Positions 40,987-53,922 of a DNA stretch of 64,000 bases are shown here, piece after piece (position 1 is the first letter of the stretch; the number at the start of each line of letters is the position of its first letter). The position numbers and the translations under genes were made by a program. Source of the DNA: Rachicladosporium sp. CCFEE 5018 (Eukaryota; Ascomycota; Dothideomycetes; Cladosporiales; Cladosporiaceae); assembly GCA_002077045.2 (NCBI GenBank), contig KZ111194.1, positions 32,109 to 96,108 on the forward strand, in the 5' to 3' direction. The notes below the pieces were generated by a model that saw nothing but the letters and a program-made list of their open reading frames with translations, made no database searches and was not told the origin of the DNA.

Positions 40987-41909
40987 GGACTTCAATCACA
41001 GTCGTGCTAATGCCCGATACTCGGACCCAAGACCGCGAAGAAGCCGAGTGATATGAGATGCTTGTCACTGTTGGCGGGACATTCTTCGCGAGATTGCAAA
41101 GGCATGAATGGAATGTGGAACTACACCTACACTCAGCCAGCTCGTCTGCATAACATTACCGGACTACAAGATCGAACGTGCCTCCTGTAATGAGTCCATG
41201 AGTCCGAAGCTGCCTTGGCTGCCTCGAGATGATGAGCAAAGGAAAGCAGCGCAGTGGAGAACACTCAGAACTGATAGCCGCCAGCATTATCCTCCTGGGC
41301 GCGTACGGTGGTAAAGTTCATCGGTACGATATCTGCTCGACGCGGTCGAAGCTGTATCGTCTCGCATGTCAAGTATCGCAGAGTGCAATCACGGTCGAAG
41401 CTATAAGGTATTGAGTTATCGACGCTGCTGTGGTACGTTCGGCATGATGAGTCTGGACGACTGAGAAGCCATCGCCCAGCCCTATGATCCTCAACGGACT
41501 GCATCTCGCACAGAGCTGCGTCTCCAGGTCGTCAAGCCACGCCATTGCTGACGTGAACGCTGCGGATCACGTAGTGAACTTAGTCGAGTTATTTCGGTCC
41601 ATCCCAATGTCAGCATGTGAAATGAGGGAAGGTTTCGGCTTGGCAGTTTGCCAACCAGACGCCTCCTCGCGTGGCTGAGCATCCTGTCACCAAGCAAACG
41701 TCTCCCGCGGCCGCAGGGCAACGCGCATACATACGAAACACCGCCCAGTCTTCGATTGTGGACAGGGCAAGGCTGAAGGTAAGCCTCGTTGATCCACCTG
41801 ATCTCTGTATATCTACGTCTCCTGTCTCTCTTTCGCATCGGCTGAAGCCATTGGACTCCACCACTGTCGCTCTCACTCAGCATCAACACACCACAGCAAC
41901 ACCGCAACG
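40987..41909. other. Divergent intergenic region, secreted protein / SUR7 gene
   Basis: About 920 bp. The open frames (for example a minus-strand one at 41491-41934) lack recognisable features. Presumed promoters of both flanking genes. Confidence 0.4.
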
Positions 41910-43069
41910 ATGGGCAAAGCCGGCCGCATAGCATGTATCCTCACTCCCATGCTGCTCACAGCAGCTTCCCTCATAGCGATGATCTTCCTCAACATCGCAG
42001 GCTGGAACACAAGCTCTTCGTCCATCAACTCCCTCTACCTTATGCGCGCCGACTTCTCGAATCTCTCCGTCTCAGACACAAGCTTATTCGAAAATGACGA
42101 CCTCACAGCTGCGTTGACGGTGGCGAAAGCAGGAGACTTGCTGGAGAAGACGTACGAAGTACACCTCTGGAATTACTGCACAGCCAACAAGACTTCAGGG
42201 GACATCGACTGGTGTAGTCCCAGACGGAGAGGCTTTGTATTTGATCCGGTAGAGATCTGGGCTTTGAATAGCACCGATGCTGCGGAGACTGGTAGCAGCG
42301 GTGGCAATGCGATCACGAGTGCGATTAACAACGCAAAGAACCAGACTGAGGAGTTCACGGACAAGGTGCTTGGGAAAACTGCAGCAGGTGCCCTGAATGC
42401 GTATAAGAAGGTCGCGCATATCAATGGTGTGATCTTTGAGATCGCCTTCTGGACTACTCTGGCGACGATCGTGGTGGGCATTCTGGCGATCTTCAGCCGC
42501 TGGGGTAGTTTATTGACTTGGATCCTGAGCTTCGTAAGTTGTCCACTTTCCCAATCGACCTCTCTCCACTCACATCATTCCAGGCCTCCACAATCCTCAC
42601 CTTCGCCGCCTCCCTCATGACAACAGTCGTCTTCTCGACCCTCACAGGCGCTCTAGCCGGCATCCTAAAACCCTACGACGTCTCCATCTCCATCGGCACC
42701 CGCGCGCTAGCACTCTCCTGGATCGCTACGCTGCTCTCAATCTTCGCTACGAGTTTTTGGCTGATGAGTATCTGCTGCTGCAGCGGTCGCTCGAATCCGC
42801 ACCACAAGTCGAATAAAGGCGGGTTGTGGAATGCTGAGCCGAAGGGACAAGGCTATGGGTTTAACGGTGGGGGCAGGGGGAGGGGTTTGACTGTTGAGAA
42901 AACTGGGGGTGGGTATGAGAGGGTAAGCAGTCCGTTTCTGGGTGCGGAGGGGCATGGGGATAGGGTGCCGTTGCAGCAGTATCCTGCTACGCCGGGGCAG
43001 GGGCACGGCGGGTATGGACAACAGCAAGGAGGGGCATTTGAGCCGTTCAGAGGGCAGACCCGGTATTGA
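41910..43069 (+). CDS. SUR7/PalI-family four-pass membrane protein, two exons
   Basis: Exons 41910-42533 and 42584-43069 (intron 50 nt, GTAAGT...TTCCAG) give 369 residues. TM1 lies near 8-30 and is followed by an extracellular loop with the family's claudin-like WNYC...WCSPRR signature. Three further membrane segments lie at about 170-195, 205-235 and 245-270. The second exon begins ASTILTFAASLMTTVVF in the third of these. The cytosolic tail is Gly/Gln/Tyr-rich. SUR7-family proteins mark eisosomes or take part in pH signalling and wall integrity; which of these applies here is not determined. Confidence 0.85.
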
Positions 43070-43201
43070 CATGTCTGAGGGAAATATCTACAGTCGGGCA
43101 TAGCGCAGGCGTTGCATTGCAGGAAGATCAACAGCAGGTTACGAGTTTATGAAGTACGTATACTATGTACGTGATCGGATACCATGTACATTCCACTGGA
43201 C

Positions 43202-45955
43202 TCACACCGCCCCCCTCCCCTTCCCACTCCCCACACTCCGTGCACTAGCACTACTGCCCCTCCTGCGTCCTCGTCTCCCAAGTCCCAATCCCCTAAGACT
43301 AAACCCGAAACCGGGACCCTCTCTCTCCTTCCTATTCACCTCAGCCTTCCCGCTCGAAGGACTCACAGACCGCACAGACACGCTCTCGCTGCCCGGTAGG
43401 GAGTAGAAAGCGTGCTCGTGATGCGGTTCTGGCACGCCGATCGCGGAGCTCAGTCGGATAGTGGGAGGCGCCTTGGAGCGGTCTCGCCGGGACGGCAGGG
43501 TAAGGGAAGGCGGTGGAGCAGGGTGAGAGCGCAGCGGGGTGTTGGGCGTGATTTGGGCGAGCGTGGTAGTCGAGCTCGAGGAGTGAAACCGTGCTTTGTA
43601 GCGTCGCTCTGGCGAGGATATCGCTGCGCGCGGCGAGGTTGCGGTCGAAGCTGGTGGCGTCGCGGGACGCTGAGTGTTCGCGATGGCTGGCAGGGTTGCT
43701 GTGGATGTGGTGGGTGAGAGGACGGCGGGCGTGGGTGTCATTGTTAGGGAGTGTCGTTCTAGGACTGGGCTACCTGGGTAGGAAGGTGTGTAGACGAACG
43801 CGCTAGAAGCTAGACTCGGCGAGGCGGGTTGGGAAGCGAAGCGACGCCAGTATGCCGGCCTGTTATGGGAGTGCGTCTCCTCTTCGTCCGACGAGGCGGA
43901 TGTATCGCGATCTAGGGTCGTGCCTGAGGGGTCCAAGGAATAAGATACCGATGATCCTGAGACTGAGCCGTCGTCGCCGAGATCCGCTGAACCTGCGGGC
44001 GCGGCTCCGATAGCATAGCGGTTGAAGCCTCCGATGCGCGCTCGCTCCACTTGAGAGCCACTGCGTACTCTTCCGTCGCCTCGTAGAGATCTTCTGCGTC
44101 TACGCTGCCGGGCAGCTGCAGACGGCATGTGCATCTTCTGCTGTCTCAGCTCGACTTGGCTGCTGCTGAACGCCACGCTTTCGTGCGTTCGTCGTATAGC
44201 CCGATCCATGGCCAGCTCGATCGCCATACGCGAGCGGATACGTTCAACGTATGGCCATGTTGCCCGCTCCCCGGCTTTCATGGCCTTCATCATGAACTCA
44301 GGCGTTGGGTTCTTAAGCACTTTATGTAGGTACTCACCTTGCATTGCTGGGAAGATTGTGATGTCGCCGGTGTAGGTCTGGCCGAGAATGGAATTCAAGT
44401 GACCGGCGGTGCTACTTATGGTCCGAAGTATTGGGTTGGCCACATCGGCAAAGCAGTCTTCGGTCTGGCGGAGGAGATTGTGAACCTCTTGGACAGCGGA
44501 GGTCGCTGCTGTGGTCGCTGCTGTGGTCGCTACCGCGCCTGCGATTCCACCGAGTGTCTGGAGCCATGTCCTTGACGCGGGAACATCATGCTGCCCATAT
44601 AGCAGCTTCTCCTTGATCAGAAATGGAACAATGTGAGGATTCACTTGCGAGACGATGAAGTGATCGACAGCATGTACCTCCTGGAGTCGTTTGCGTGGAA
44701 GATCGTGCGTAACGGAGCCGTCGATATATTGCTCTGTCCCTGAGCCATATACGCTTATAGCGCCTGTGGTGGGGTCCTTCATTCTCAGCGACGCGGGCGC
44801 ATAGATGTTCGGAATCGAGCAAGAAGCTGCCACGGCGGAAGTGATGATGACGTGGGGTGTGCTCTTGTAGTCGCAAAGCATCTCTGTGCCGCGACGAGTC
44901 TCGACGTGAGACAGTGCAATCGCTAGGATGCGGTGGGTCTGGTTGTACGCTTCCAAGAACGTCATGTCTCCAAGGTGAATCTGCATGACGGATTCAAGGT
45001 GCCGAATGTCCAGGAAGTTGCCATCGTTGACAAGGGACATGACCCGGCGCCAGGTGCTCAGATCCTCTGGCTCCTTTCCGAAGACTCTTAGTTCGCCTTC
45101 ACAGAAGTCTCGTAGCACGCCAGGAACTTCCTCGTCGGTGCGGGTGCCGAGCACAGCCGCGACAATGCTTCCTGCCGAAGTGCCAGAGATGACTTGAGGC
45201 AGCACACCGGCCTGATACATGGCTTTGCAGACACCAATGTGCTGCATGCCGTACGTCCCACCACCAGACAGGCACAGAGCAGTCCGGCCATACGCACTCC
45301 GCCGATCCAGCATGTTGAGGTGAATCTCCTTCGCTATGTGGCTGGAAGTGCCTCCTCTAGTAGCGATGTTTACAGCACTCGCCAAGGTGTCCACGACCGT
45401 CTCATTATACCGCTCGATCAGCACCTTCGTGCCGATGCGACTTCGCGAGTATAGTATGCCCTTGTTGATACCTGCGAAGTTGCGATTGAAGTCTTTGAAA
45501 CATTGCAGCATGTGTTGAAGACTTTCGTTCTCCCGTGCAGACTCCAGCTCCGCAATGGCAATCTGTAACTTGAAGACATCGTAGTCATCGCTAGACTCTT
45601 CGTACCTCCAGACATCGTTGCCGTCGAGGACGTCCAGAGTTCGCGCAGCCTGTGTCCACTCATCGAGCGTCTGCGCGGTAGCGATCCTCGCTTCCTGTAT
45701 GAGCCGCTCGCGTTGGCATGCCTCTTGCAACTCTTTGACCGCTGGGTCGCCTGTGTGCAAAGCTCTTAAGCCCTCGGTCAAGTCTTGCACAGTCTCGACG
45801 GCTCCCCTGACTCCCCAGACCAACGGCTTGATCAGCGCAAGCGGCCTGCTTGGAGGACTGAGTCTCAAACGCTTCGTAGGCTTCTCGTACTCCTCCCAAC
45901 CTGAGTCGCGGTGGTCCTGCCATGTAGGAACGGTGATCAACTCCATTGCGTTCAT
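43202..45955 (-). CDS. Patatin-like triacylglycerol lipase (Tgl3/4/5 type)
   Basis: An uninterrupted frame with first ATG at 45955 (MNAMELITVPTWQD) gives 917 residues; the upstream TTG-initiated extension has no support. Residues about 40-200 match the DUF3336-type region that precedes the catalytic domain in fungal Tgl lipases. The patatin fold starts near 220 with the oxyanion motif SGGGTYG, followed by nucleophile elbow GTSAG near 258 and the dyad Asp in YIDGS near 410. The C-terminal 350 residues are Ser/Thr/Pro/Arg-rich and disordered. These lipases mobilise triacylglycerol from lipid droplets. It is convergent with the SUR7-family gene (132 bp between stops). Confidence 0.88.
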   Translation of the reverse strand: MNAMELITVPTWQDHRDSGWEEYEKPTKRLRLSPPSRPLALIKPLVWGVRGAVETVQDLTEGLRALHTGDPAVKELQEACQRERLIQEARIATAQTLDEWTQAARTLDVLDGNDVWRYEESSDDYDVFKLQIAIAELESARENESLQHMLQCFKDFNRNFAGINKGILYSRSRIGTKVLIERYNETVVDTLASAVNIATRGGTSSHIAKEIHLNMLDRRSAYGRTALCLSGGGTYGMQHIGVCKAMYQAGVLPQVISGTSAGSIVAAVLGTRTDEEVPGVLRDFCEGELRVFGKEPEDLSTWRRVMSLVNDGNFLDIRHLESVMQIHLGDMTFLEAYNQTHRILAIALSHVETRRGTEMLCDYKSTPHVIITSAVAASCSIPNIYAPASLRMKDPTTGAISVYGSGTEQYIDGSVTHDLPRKRLQEVHAVDHFIVSQVNPHIVPFLIKEKLLYGQHDVPASRTWLQTLGGIAGAVATTAATTAATSAVQEVHNLLRQTEDCFADVANPILRTISSTAGHLNSILGQTYTGDITIFPAMQGEYLHKVLKNPTPEFMMKAMKAGERATWPYVERIRSRMAIELAMDRAIRRTHESVAFSSSQVELRQQKMHMPSAAARQRRRRRSLRGDGRVRSGSQVERARIGGFNRYAIGAAPAGSADLGDDGSVSGSSVSYSLDPSGTTLDRDTSASSDEEETHSHNRPAYWRRFASQPASPSLASSAFVYTPSYPGSPVLERHSLTMTPTPAVLSPTTSTATLPAIANTQRPATPPASTATSPRAAISSPERRYKARFHSSSSTTTLAQITPNTPLRSHPAPPPSLTLPSRRDRSKAPPTIRLSSAIGVPEPHHEHAFYSLPGSESVSVRSVSPSSGKAEVNRKEREGPGFGFSLRGLGLGRRGRRRGSSASARSVGSGKGRGAV

Positions 45956-47079
45956 GACTCTAGGCTCCAAGGAAAGGAAACAACCCAATGACAAAGTGTT
46001 CAGCCGCCACTAAAGTCGCGTCGCGTTCATCCTACCGATTGACCCAACACATGAAGACGCAAAAGAGAGATACCCACAACATTGACTGACTGCATACTGA
46101 CTGTCAACCGAGCCATCATCAACAACGTCGTCTGCCTAGCGCTTTCCTGCTGTCACAGACCGCCGCCAGGACCCGGAGTCAGGTGCGCGCTTGTTTGCAA
46201 AAAGAACAAATTTGGCGTGCCAATCGTGCATCGTCATGCACGTAATCTCGACGGGGTACCGGCCGCAGCGCCATGAGTGGGCCTCCTAATTGCTTATTTC
46301 CGATTCACTCGCATGGGAAATGGTGTTGTGCCGCGGTTGTTGCGAGGTACGGCTATCTCGCTGAAGGGGCAGACACACATTCACCAGTCTCTAAGCGGAC
46401 GAACTGCTTCTACGGCCGCAGACACAGACGATCATCTACCGTCCACAGATGATTGCAGGCACGTCTACGACTGGACAGCCGGGGAGGTGGTCCGAGAGAC
46501 ACGCATCTCTTCTGCAAGCCGAATCTCGCCAGCTCACCGTCTCGACTCACCATCTGCCGTCAAGCTCAACCGCAACCTTCACCATCAGCGTACATCCAAA
46601 CACACGCCACCATGCCCACGCCGAGACACGCCGTCTCGAAACTTGCTGCGCTGTACCACTGGATTTCATGGGAAGCCCCAGTCTTCACATGTCAGGACGC
46701 GGCGGATGACGCGTGAAGTCCCATGCAGGCACAGCATGTGATCGTCCGCCCGCGTGGTAGCGGATTTGTGGATGGCTCGCGTGACTGCATGTGGCACGCG
46801 GTAGTTGGGAGCCTCGAGTCTACATGTACAGATACTCTGTAAGCGTGGACAGCTCGTCTATGTGCATAGCCGGGAGGTACAAGATGACTTGTAGTACCCG
46901 GTTGCTGCGAGATGACAGTAGACGAGTTGAGATGAAGAAACACATGCATGCAGGGCTAGCGCGAACAAGTTGCACGACTGTGCTTTCACCATCTAGATCG
47001 CCCGTAAATGCTCATGGCCAGCACGTATGCAACCAGTCCCCCAGACCCAACGCCGTCATCAGAGCTCTACTTCCTTCAT
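45956..47079. other. Intergenic region
   Basis: 1.1 kb upstream of the lipase and downstream of the antiporter, both on the minus strand. Several plus-strand open frames of 60-155 codons overlap one another and are not credible genes. Confidence 0.4.
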
Positions 47080-49833
47080 CTACTCCCTAGCCTGCACAAC
47101 CAACAAGCTAGCTTTCACTCCAGCATCCAAAATCCTTTCCGCAGCACCACCTAAGCATGCAGTGCCAAAAGCGCTGCCACTCATGTCCGTCTTACCCCTA
47201 CCCAGCACAATAAGATCACCCCCATTTCTCGGGTTCTGCCCAACTTCCTCCTGGATCCTTTCAAGCGCCGCAAGCAGTGGCGAATTGCCTGCTATGGAGT
47301 CAAATATGACCCGCTGCGCAAGCTCTGGCGCCAGACTCTTCTGTACCGTGGAGAAGTATGTGTGGTCTGCATGCGCCGGGTCTTGCGCCTCCTTCGCGTT
47401 GCCGTGCAGCGAAAAGCGCTCAGTGATGTTATCACTGCCACTACCGCTTTCTGACACGCGGGCGGCAGTCGTAAAGTGCACGATCGTGGCCGTGACTTCT
47501 GGGTTCTCGGCGATCTGAAGGACCAGTCGCAACGCTGCGCGGGAGTCGGCGCCGCCAAAGAACGGCATGTAGATGTGGTGGCTACGGTCTACGGCTGGTT
47601 GCGTGGGGTAGTCGCTATGTCTTCGCATACTTATGTTACTCATCGAGCGGCTAAGGGTCGATGGCCGAGGTTTGAGGGTGCCACTGAAGCCTTTGTTGAT
47701 GAAAACTGCGGTTGTAGTTGCTGCTTGGTCGAGAGTGCGAGCGACGAATTGCGTGTATGCCGTACTTGCTAGCTTATTCTGCACGCTCTCGTTGGAGATA
47801 GTCTGGGCTTCGACCATGCTCCCTGTCTCGCTCCAGGGAAGGAGAAGCAGGTCTGACGCTTCATCTGCAGCTTTATGTATTAGAATGTCGGAGTATGATG
47901 CTATCGGCGAGACAGTGACTTCGCCCGAGACTGCGAGGTTATAAAGCTGACCCAGTACGCGGAAAGCGTTCAGTACAGGGTCAAAGGCAGTGTACTCGTC
48001 TACCTCGGAGACCTTCATGACAGAAGACCCTCGCTCATCGAGCTCGACGAAGCGGACGCCATGGACCTGAGTCGGCTGTTTCTTGCGGTTTACCTCTGTA
48101 GATACTGCCCTGTCGCTCTCCTCTTGTGGTGCCTTCTCCAAGGACGGATGCGACTTAGTTGTGGCGGCGACTTGCTTTCCGCCGAGCAAGGATACGAATG
48201 CTAGCAAAGTGGGCATATTGTCGAGTCGCAGGTAGACCAAAACGCTTTTCACCTTCGTGGACTCGAGTCTCGCGATGACGTTGGCCGAGTCACCATCGCT
48301 GCCATCGATTGGCCTGCCCGTAGCCCAGTCAATCTCACCACGCTTCCATGCCTCCAGCTTGCGTTGATACCATGGTGGGTACAATGCCGCTGTAAGCGGT
48401 GTCGTGGCAAATGTAGTGATCAAAGCCATGACTACGAAGATCGTGAAGGTCCGAGTACTCAGAATCTTGGCTGAGAGTCCAATGTTGAGCACGATCAGTT
48501 CCACAAGCCCCTTGCAAGACATGAGGGCGCCGATCGTGAAAGACTCCCGCCAGACCATGCCATTGAGTCTTGCTGCAAGAGAACCTCCAGTGAACTTTGC
48601 AACAAACGCGGTGGCCGTGACGCCGATCACGTACGCCCAGGTGATCCCGGTATCGAGTAGTCCGAGGTTGGTCGACAGACCAGACAAGGCAAAGTAGAGT
48701 GGGAGGAATAGTGCAGTCACGAGATCCTCAATCTTTTCCGTCACTTTGATAGCAAATCCTCCCTCGTGTGGGCATATCAGTCCTGCCAAGAACGCGCCAA
48801 AGATAGGGTGTACGCCGATAACGCCCGTGAAGAAAGCAGAGCCTAGCGCGATGAGCAGAGTCAGTACGATGATACCCTGGGATGGTCCGTCGGTGAGAGC
48901 GTGGTTGCGTCGCAAGAACCAGATGAAGGCTGGTCGGACGGCGAAGACAAGAAAGAAGACGTAGCCGACACATGTCAGAAGTACCCACAGCGCGGTGAGC
49001 CCACTCCCAGCATTGACCAGAGCGACGCACAAAGCAAGGAGGACCCAGCCGACGACGTCGTTGCTGACACCCGCCGAGAGCACAATGACACCCACAGGTG
49101 TCGATAGCAGCTTTAGCTCGGTCAAGATCCGACATAGCACTGGAAAGGCCTGCTCAAGTCAGTCTAACACATACTGATAAGATGGAATCGAGGCTGACCG
49201 TGATCGCCATCGCCACACCAATGAATAGCATGTACGTCCCAAAGCTGATTGGCACAGTACCTGGCTCGTCCTTGAACTCATTGAACAACCCGTAGGCAAT
49301 CGCACATCCCAGGCCAAAAGGCAAGGCCATACCCAACGCTCCAACACTGACAGCCGGCCTCCAGTTACTGACGAGGTACCTCAAGTCGACTTCCAGGCCA
49401 ACCAAAAACAAGAAAAGGACCAGCCCCAGGTTTGCCACCAGATTGAGATTCGGTAACGAAGCCGTCGGGAAGATTGCATTGGTGAAGCCAGGGATCCTGC
49501 CCATGACCGATGGACCCAAAAGGATGCCTCCTATGACTTCGGCGATGACGCGAGGTTGTCGGATGAGCGAGAGAGGGTAGTGGAGGAGTCGACAGAAGAG
49601 GATGATTATGCCAGCCTAAGCATGATCAGTAAAGTGGTCGTCAGAACTTTGCCATCGGAACTACGCACCTGTATTATGAACAGTATTATCGGGTTTTTGC
49701 TATCATAGTGCGATGGATTGCTGCCCTCCAAAATGCCACCCTGTGGTGCCGCTCTCATCGTGGCCGAAGCAGACGCTGAAGCGGCCAGTGTCTTTGTGAG
49801 CGTAACGCTCACGAACTCCGTGACTGTCGCCAT
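47080..49833 (-). CDS. K+/H+ antiporter, CPA2 family (Kha1-like), three exons
   Basis: Exons 49833-49669, 49615-49199 and 49149-47080 give 883 residues; introns are 52 and 49 nt. Translation gives MATVTEFVSV, then SHYDSKNPIILFIIQ-AGIIILFCRLLHYP, the usual first membrane segment. LGPSVMGRIPGF, VGLEVDLRYL, ITAFPVLCRILTELKLL, GVSNDVVGWVLLAL and IGVHPIFGAFLAGLICP are the conserved CPA2 core segments, with the Asn-Asp pair used in cation/proton exchange. About twelve membrane segments end near residue 460, followed by a ~420-residue soluble tail with USP-like folds. In yeast Kha1 acts in Golgi/endosomes in K+ and pH homeostasis. Confidence 0.9.
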
Positions 49834-51000
49834 ATTTGCAGAAAGTCGTGGCCAGCACCGAATAGCAGTCGTTCTAATATCAGCTCTGTCGAATCCAGCT
49901 GCCACCCATAGTCTGGGTCCGTTGCAAAAGCTCTATAGTGTTGCGACTCCGGAATGCAGGCGAGTCGACAAAGGCGTGGTCTTTCGGCAGCATTCAGCTG
50001 ACGAGCTCGCCGTGCAGTAGCGGAACAGCGCAGCAAAGAAACAAATATGAAATAACAGATGTTAGTGTGCTCGGTCTACCGCTCATGTGCCACCACGAAA
50101 CATGACACAGATGATCTGGCTGACTGTCCGTCCCTTGGACTCCGCCCCACCACACGCACCCAAGAGTCTGGGCGGGAAGCGTGGCGACTGGGGTGAGATC
50201 TCAGATTCCGACGCTTTGACCAGACGACGACAATAAAGCCCGAAATTTTGGTCATCAACACGTTCCTTCACCACTGTTGAGTTCGATACTGACTATCTGG
50301 ATCATTACATATACTCGGATATTACCATGTATCGATGGGTCGTTGATATTCGCATAGCCTCGCGAGGCTGCCACCTGTGACCTTCACACCGGCTCACCGC
50401 TCAGATGCACATCTCAATCATCACGCTCTCATCCCCCAAGCGGCTGATGAGGCATGGTCGCTGACTTCCTTCATGAGTCGTATCACGGATGTCCGATCAG
50501 GTGCAACATCCGCATGCTCAACTGGAACCAATCAACTCACCACATTCTAAGTATTGTGCATGAGACATCCCACGCCGCAGCCGAGATGCATATGAGGCTT
50601 CCTGGAGGATGCAGATCATCGAGAATAGCATGTCGTGGCACGCGAATGACAGAAGAAGCGGACCACTCGAGACCATTACGCAGTCGATAGCGCTAATGAA
50701 GACTGCGCTGCGTCAACGGATCGAGTTGGATGCTGCCTACGAGAGACCCTCAATATGATCACACTCTCGACAGCCTGGGTAAATACCTCACGTACACTTG
50801 CGGCGGGGCATATAATAGTATCTTCATTCACAGCCGATTGCTGAGCGGCCCGCTTATTTTGTCACTCGCGTGCGTGGGCGATGAAGCGATATGAAAATGC
50901 TTACGGGCAAGGCCACCTTATGAGGCTTTGTGTGCGACTGGGACTTGTGCGAACATAACGACTAGGTATCTGTATTACGTTGTCCTGACCTGGCCAGCTC
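49834..51000. other. Intergenic region
   Basis: About 1.17 kb between the antiporter start and the 3' end of the GH92 gene. No supported gene, RNA or repeat was found. Confidence 0.4.
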
Positions 51001-53394
51001 CTAACTAGCAGGACTCGGCGGCAACTCCCCCGTAGCCCATTTCGTCTGCTCAGCTCCAAGTACAAACTCCAACGTCCCTCCGTTCGCGAATACGTCCTCC
51101 CACTCAACCCATGCCTTATCCCACTCACACCCATTAACCCTCAAACTCTGCACATATATGGCCTCCTCCTGATCCCCCCCACAACTAGTAATCTCCAACC
51201 TCCTGTCCCCTCCCAAGTCGATACTCATCCTCTCAAACCACGGACTCCCCACCAAAAACCAGCTTTGCCCCGTCATAGGGTACAGCCCGATCATATTCCA
51301 CAATATCCAAGTCTGCATCGCACCGGCATCACTGTTGCCGGGTATGCCAGCCGGCCCGGCGTTGTAGAAGGACTTCGCTGCATGGCGGGAGTACTTCACG
51401 CTCAGATCCTGGCGACCGACAAAGTTGAAGAGGTAGGGCGTTGTGAAAGCAGGCTCGTTGCCGGGATTGAAGATCGTGTTGCCGTACGCTGCGTTGCCGG
51501 CAGTGTAGACGCCGGGTTTGAAGAAAGTTTCGAGGCGGGAGGTGAAGGAGAGGGGACCGCCGGAGAGCGCGATCAGGTGGTAGATGTCGTGGTGGGCGTT
51601 AAGAGTGTAGGTGTAGGCTAGGTCTTGGTAGTATGGGTCTGCGATATTGCATTAGCGGCGAGTGTGGCCAATCTGAGGACTGCAGCAGAACTGACCCGGC
51701 CAGTAGCAGCCACCGCACGAAAGAGGGTCGTATGGGTATTCGAAACTGCCGTTCGCGTAACGCGGTACGAGGAAGCCAGTGAAGTTCAGAGCGCCCTGCT
51801 GCGGGTTCCAATGGTTTCGCCAGTTGCGAGAGCGATTCAGGTACTTCTCCGCATCATCAGTGAGGTTAAGCCCGGTAGCAACTTGGTGCAATCCGAAGTC
51901 ATTGGCTGAGTACTCGACAGCTCTCGACACGGCTCGTGAGAAGCGAGGCGTGATGTATCCGTACTGCTTCCAATCCGGCAGGGCGCCACGTCCTTCCTTG
52001 GTCGAGGAGTCGTTGGCAATCTTATCAAAGTTGTTGACCGGCACGACCTCGGCGTCAGTTTTCATCGCTGCATACGCATCTGTCCAGTTGACCGAGCCTC
52101 TGACCCCCTTGACCCACGCATCTGCGAGGACATTGTCGGCGTTACTTCCACCCTGTGTTCTGCCGTTGAAATTCGATGATCGCCCATCAGGGAGCCAGCC
52201 TTCGTGTCGCCAGATGTCGATGATGGAGCGTAGTTGCTCTTCATAGGATTGCGGTTGCAGGACCTGAACGAGCGCTGTTGAGCAGCGGAAAAGGTCCCAA
52301 AACGTGAAGATGTCGTCGTAGCTGGGCTCAGTGGAGTTCCACAGAGGATTCTCGCCTGTACGGTTGGAAGGCAGAAGGTGCATGCCGTAGAGGTAAGAGT
52401 ACAGCTGAGTCAGAACTGTTGTGTTGGTTTCGGAAACAGTGATCTTGCTGAATACGTCGTCGGCCCACCGAGACTGCGCTTGAGTGACTAGAGAATTGAG
52501 CGCAGTGTTTGCGGGTATCTGAGACGCGACATTGGAACACGCCTGCGCAATCGAGATGAATGAAATGCCAACTCGAGAGGTTACTGTAGATGCCTCGAAT
52601 GTGAACACCCCGCCTTGCCTGTACAGCCCAGAAGTGGCGTTCGCAGCGCCGTATGAGTATAACGTCGTTGCATTGCCCGTACCATTGCCTATGAATGTCT
52701 TCGCGACATAAGGCTGATCGAAGTGGCCACAGAAGTAGATCGTCCAATTCGGCGCCAGGTTCCAACCGTTGTTATAGATACCGTGTCCGGTGTAGCCATC
52801 AGCAGTCAGTGCGAAGCTGCCTCCTGCGTATCCCTGACCCCAGCCAAAGCCGCGGAAAGAGTTCAAGACATGCGACACGTCCACTACGATCGACCTCTCC
52901 CCAGCAGCAGGAAAGGTGTACTGGTAGAACCCAGCACGCTCGGTCCCAGCCAGCTCGACAGTGACATTGCTATCCAGCTCGCTTCGATAGTAGCCCACAG
53001 TAGCAACATCGGGTGTTGTCCGATTCCTACCAAGATCCAGCAGAGGATTTGGCACGCCTCCAACTACTGGCATCTGACTGACAACACCGTACTTTGGCGC
53101 ACCTCCAGTGCCACTTTCATGCATCATGGAAAAGCCGAAGATTTGTCCCTCTGGAAGGTAGCCACTGTAGGCATCTGTAGTCTTATTGACGACATCTGGA
53201 CCGAGCTTGACCATGCTGAAAGGTGCTGGCACAACGCCGGGAAACATGTTGCCGCCATTGGTGGTACCGAGGAAGTCGTTGATATAGCTCGGGTAGTCCA
53301 GAGTCGTGCCATTGGTGACATTTTGCACATCTGCTGCCACTGCAAGAGAGGCAACAGCTACAAGAAATGCTGGAAAGCACTTTCGTATTGCCAT
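51001..53394 (-). CDS. Secreted GH92 alpha-1,2-mannosidase, two exons
   Basis: Exon 1 is 53394-51696, exon 2 51638-51001, with a 56-nt intron (GTCAGT...TCGCAG) between YWP and DPYYQD; the product is 778 residues. MAIRKCFPAFLVAVASLAVA is a signal peptide. Family marks include NMFPGVVPAPFSMVKLGPD, MMHESGTGGAPKYG, FTFWDLFRC, EGWLPDGR and GNSDAGAMQTWILWNMIGLYP, typical for GH92. Many NxS/T sites indicate N-glycosylation. The family removes mannose, mostly alpha-1,2-linked, from glycoproteins; extracellular action is inferred. Length is normal for the fungal enzymes. The next gene is 529 bp away, divergent. Confidence 0.9.
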
Positions 53395-53922
53395 TGCAGG
53401 TCTTCCCAACACGATATCGAAGGACTGAGAGAAGAAAGGGCAAGGAACTCCACTGAGCGAGAGCAGACATACCTATTCCTTACCTGGTCTTCTCGCCATG
53501 CGCTCCAATGCGCTCATTGCACGTCGGGAACAAAAGACAAGCCTTTTCAGAGCCGGGTATCGCAACACGTGGGTGTCGATCTGCTGAGGGGAGGGCTTCA
53601 TCGAGCTGGACCACGCGACGGTGCGTAGACATCACTCTATTCCAGTGAGCTCACAGGTCACGCTAGCCGACACCACTCAATTTGCCGCGCGAGGCAGTTT
53701 CCAGGTAGCGCGGCATCTCGCTCAAGCAATAATTGGACGGTGTTGTGTTGAAGAGGAAAAGGATCATGTTGTTTTCGGAGGCGATGCCCGTCAAGCTTGA
53801 GCACAGACGATGACTTCATCACCAACAAAAAGTCGCCCTTGAATTGCGCAACTCGGGGGGAGAATGGAGCACCACCATATGTATTGATCTGAGGACTTCC
53901 TCCCTCATCTCCCGACAACCCC
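53395..53922. other. Divergent intergenic region, GH92 / HTH-like gene
   Basis: About 530 bp with no supported feature. Confidence 0.4.

Noticed and set aside
41491..41934. Minus-strand open frame of 147 codons
   Set aside because: It overlaps the SUR7 start and has no conserved pattern.
45992..45994. TTG start for the patatin lipase
   Set aside because: Nuclear fungal genes rarely start at TTG; ATG at 45955 is in frame and close.
46277..46741. Plus-strand open frame of 154 codons
   Set aside because: Two other overlapping frames are also open; base composition is repetitive and no motif is seen.
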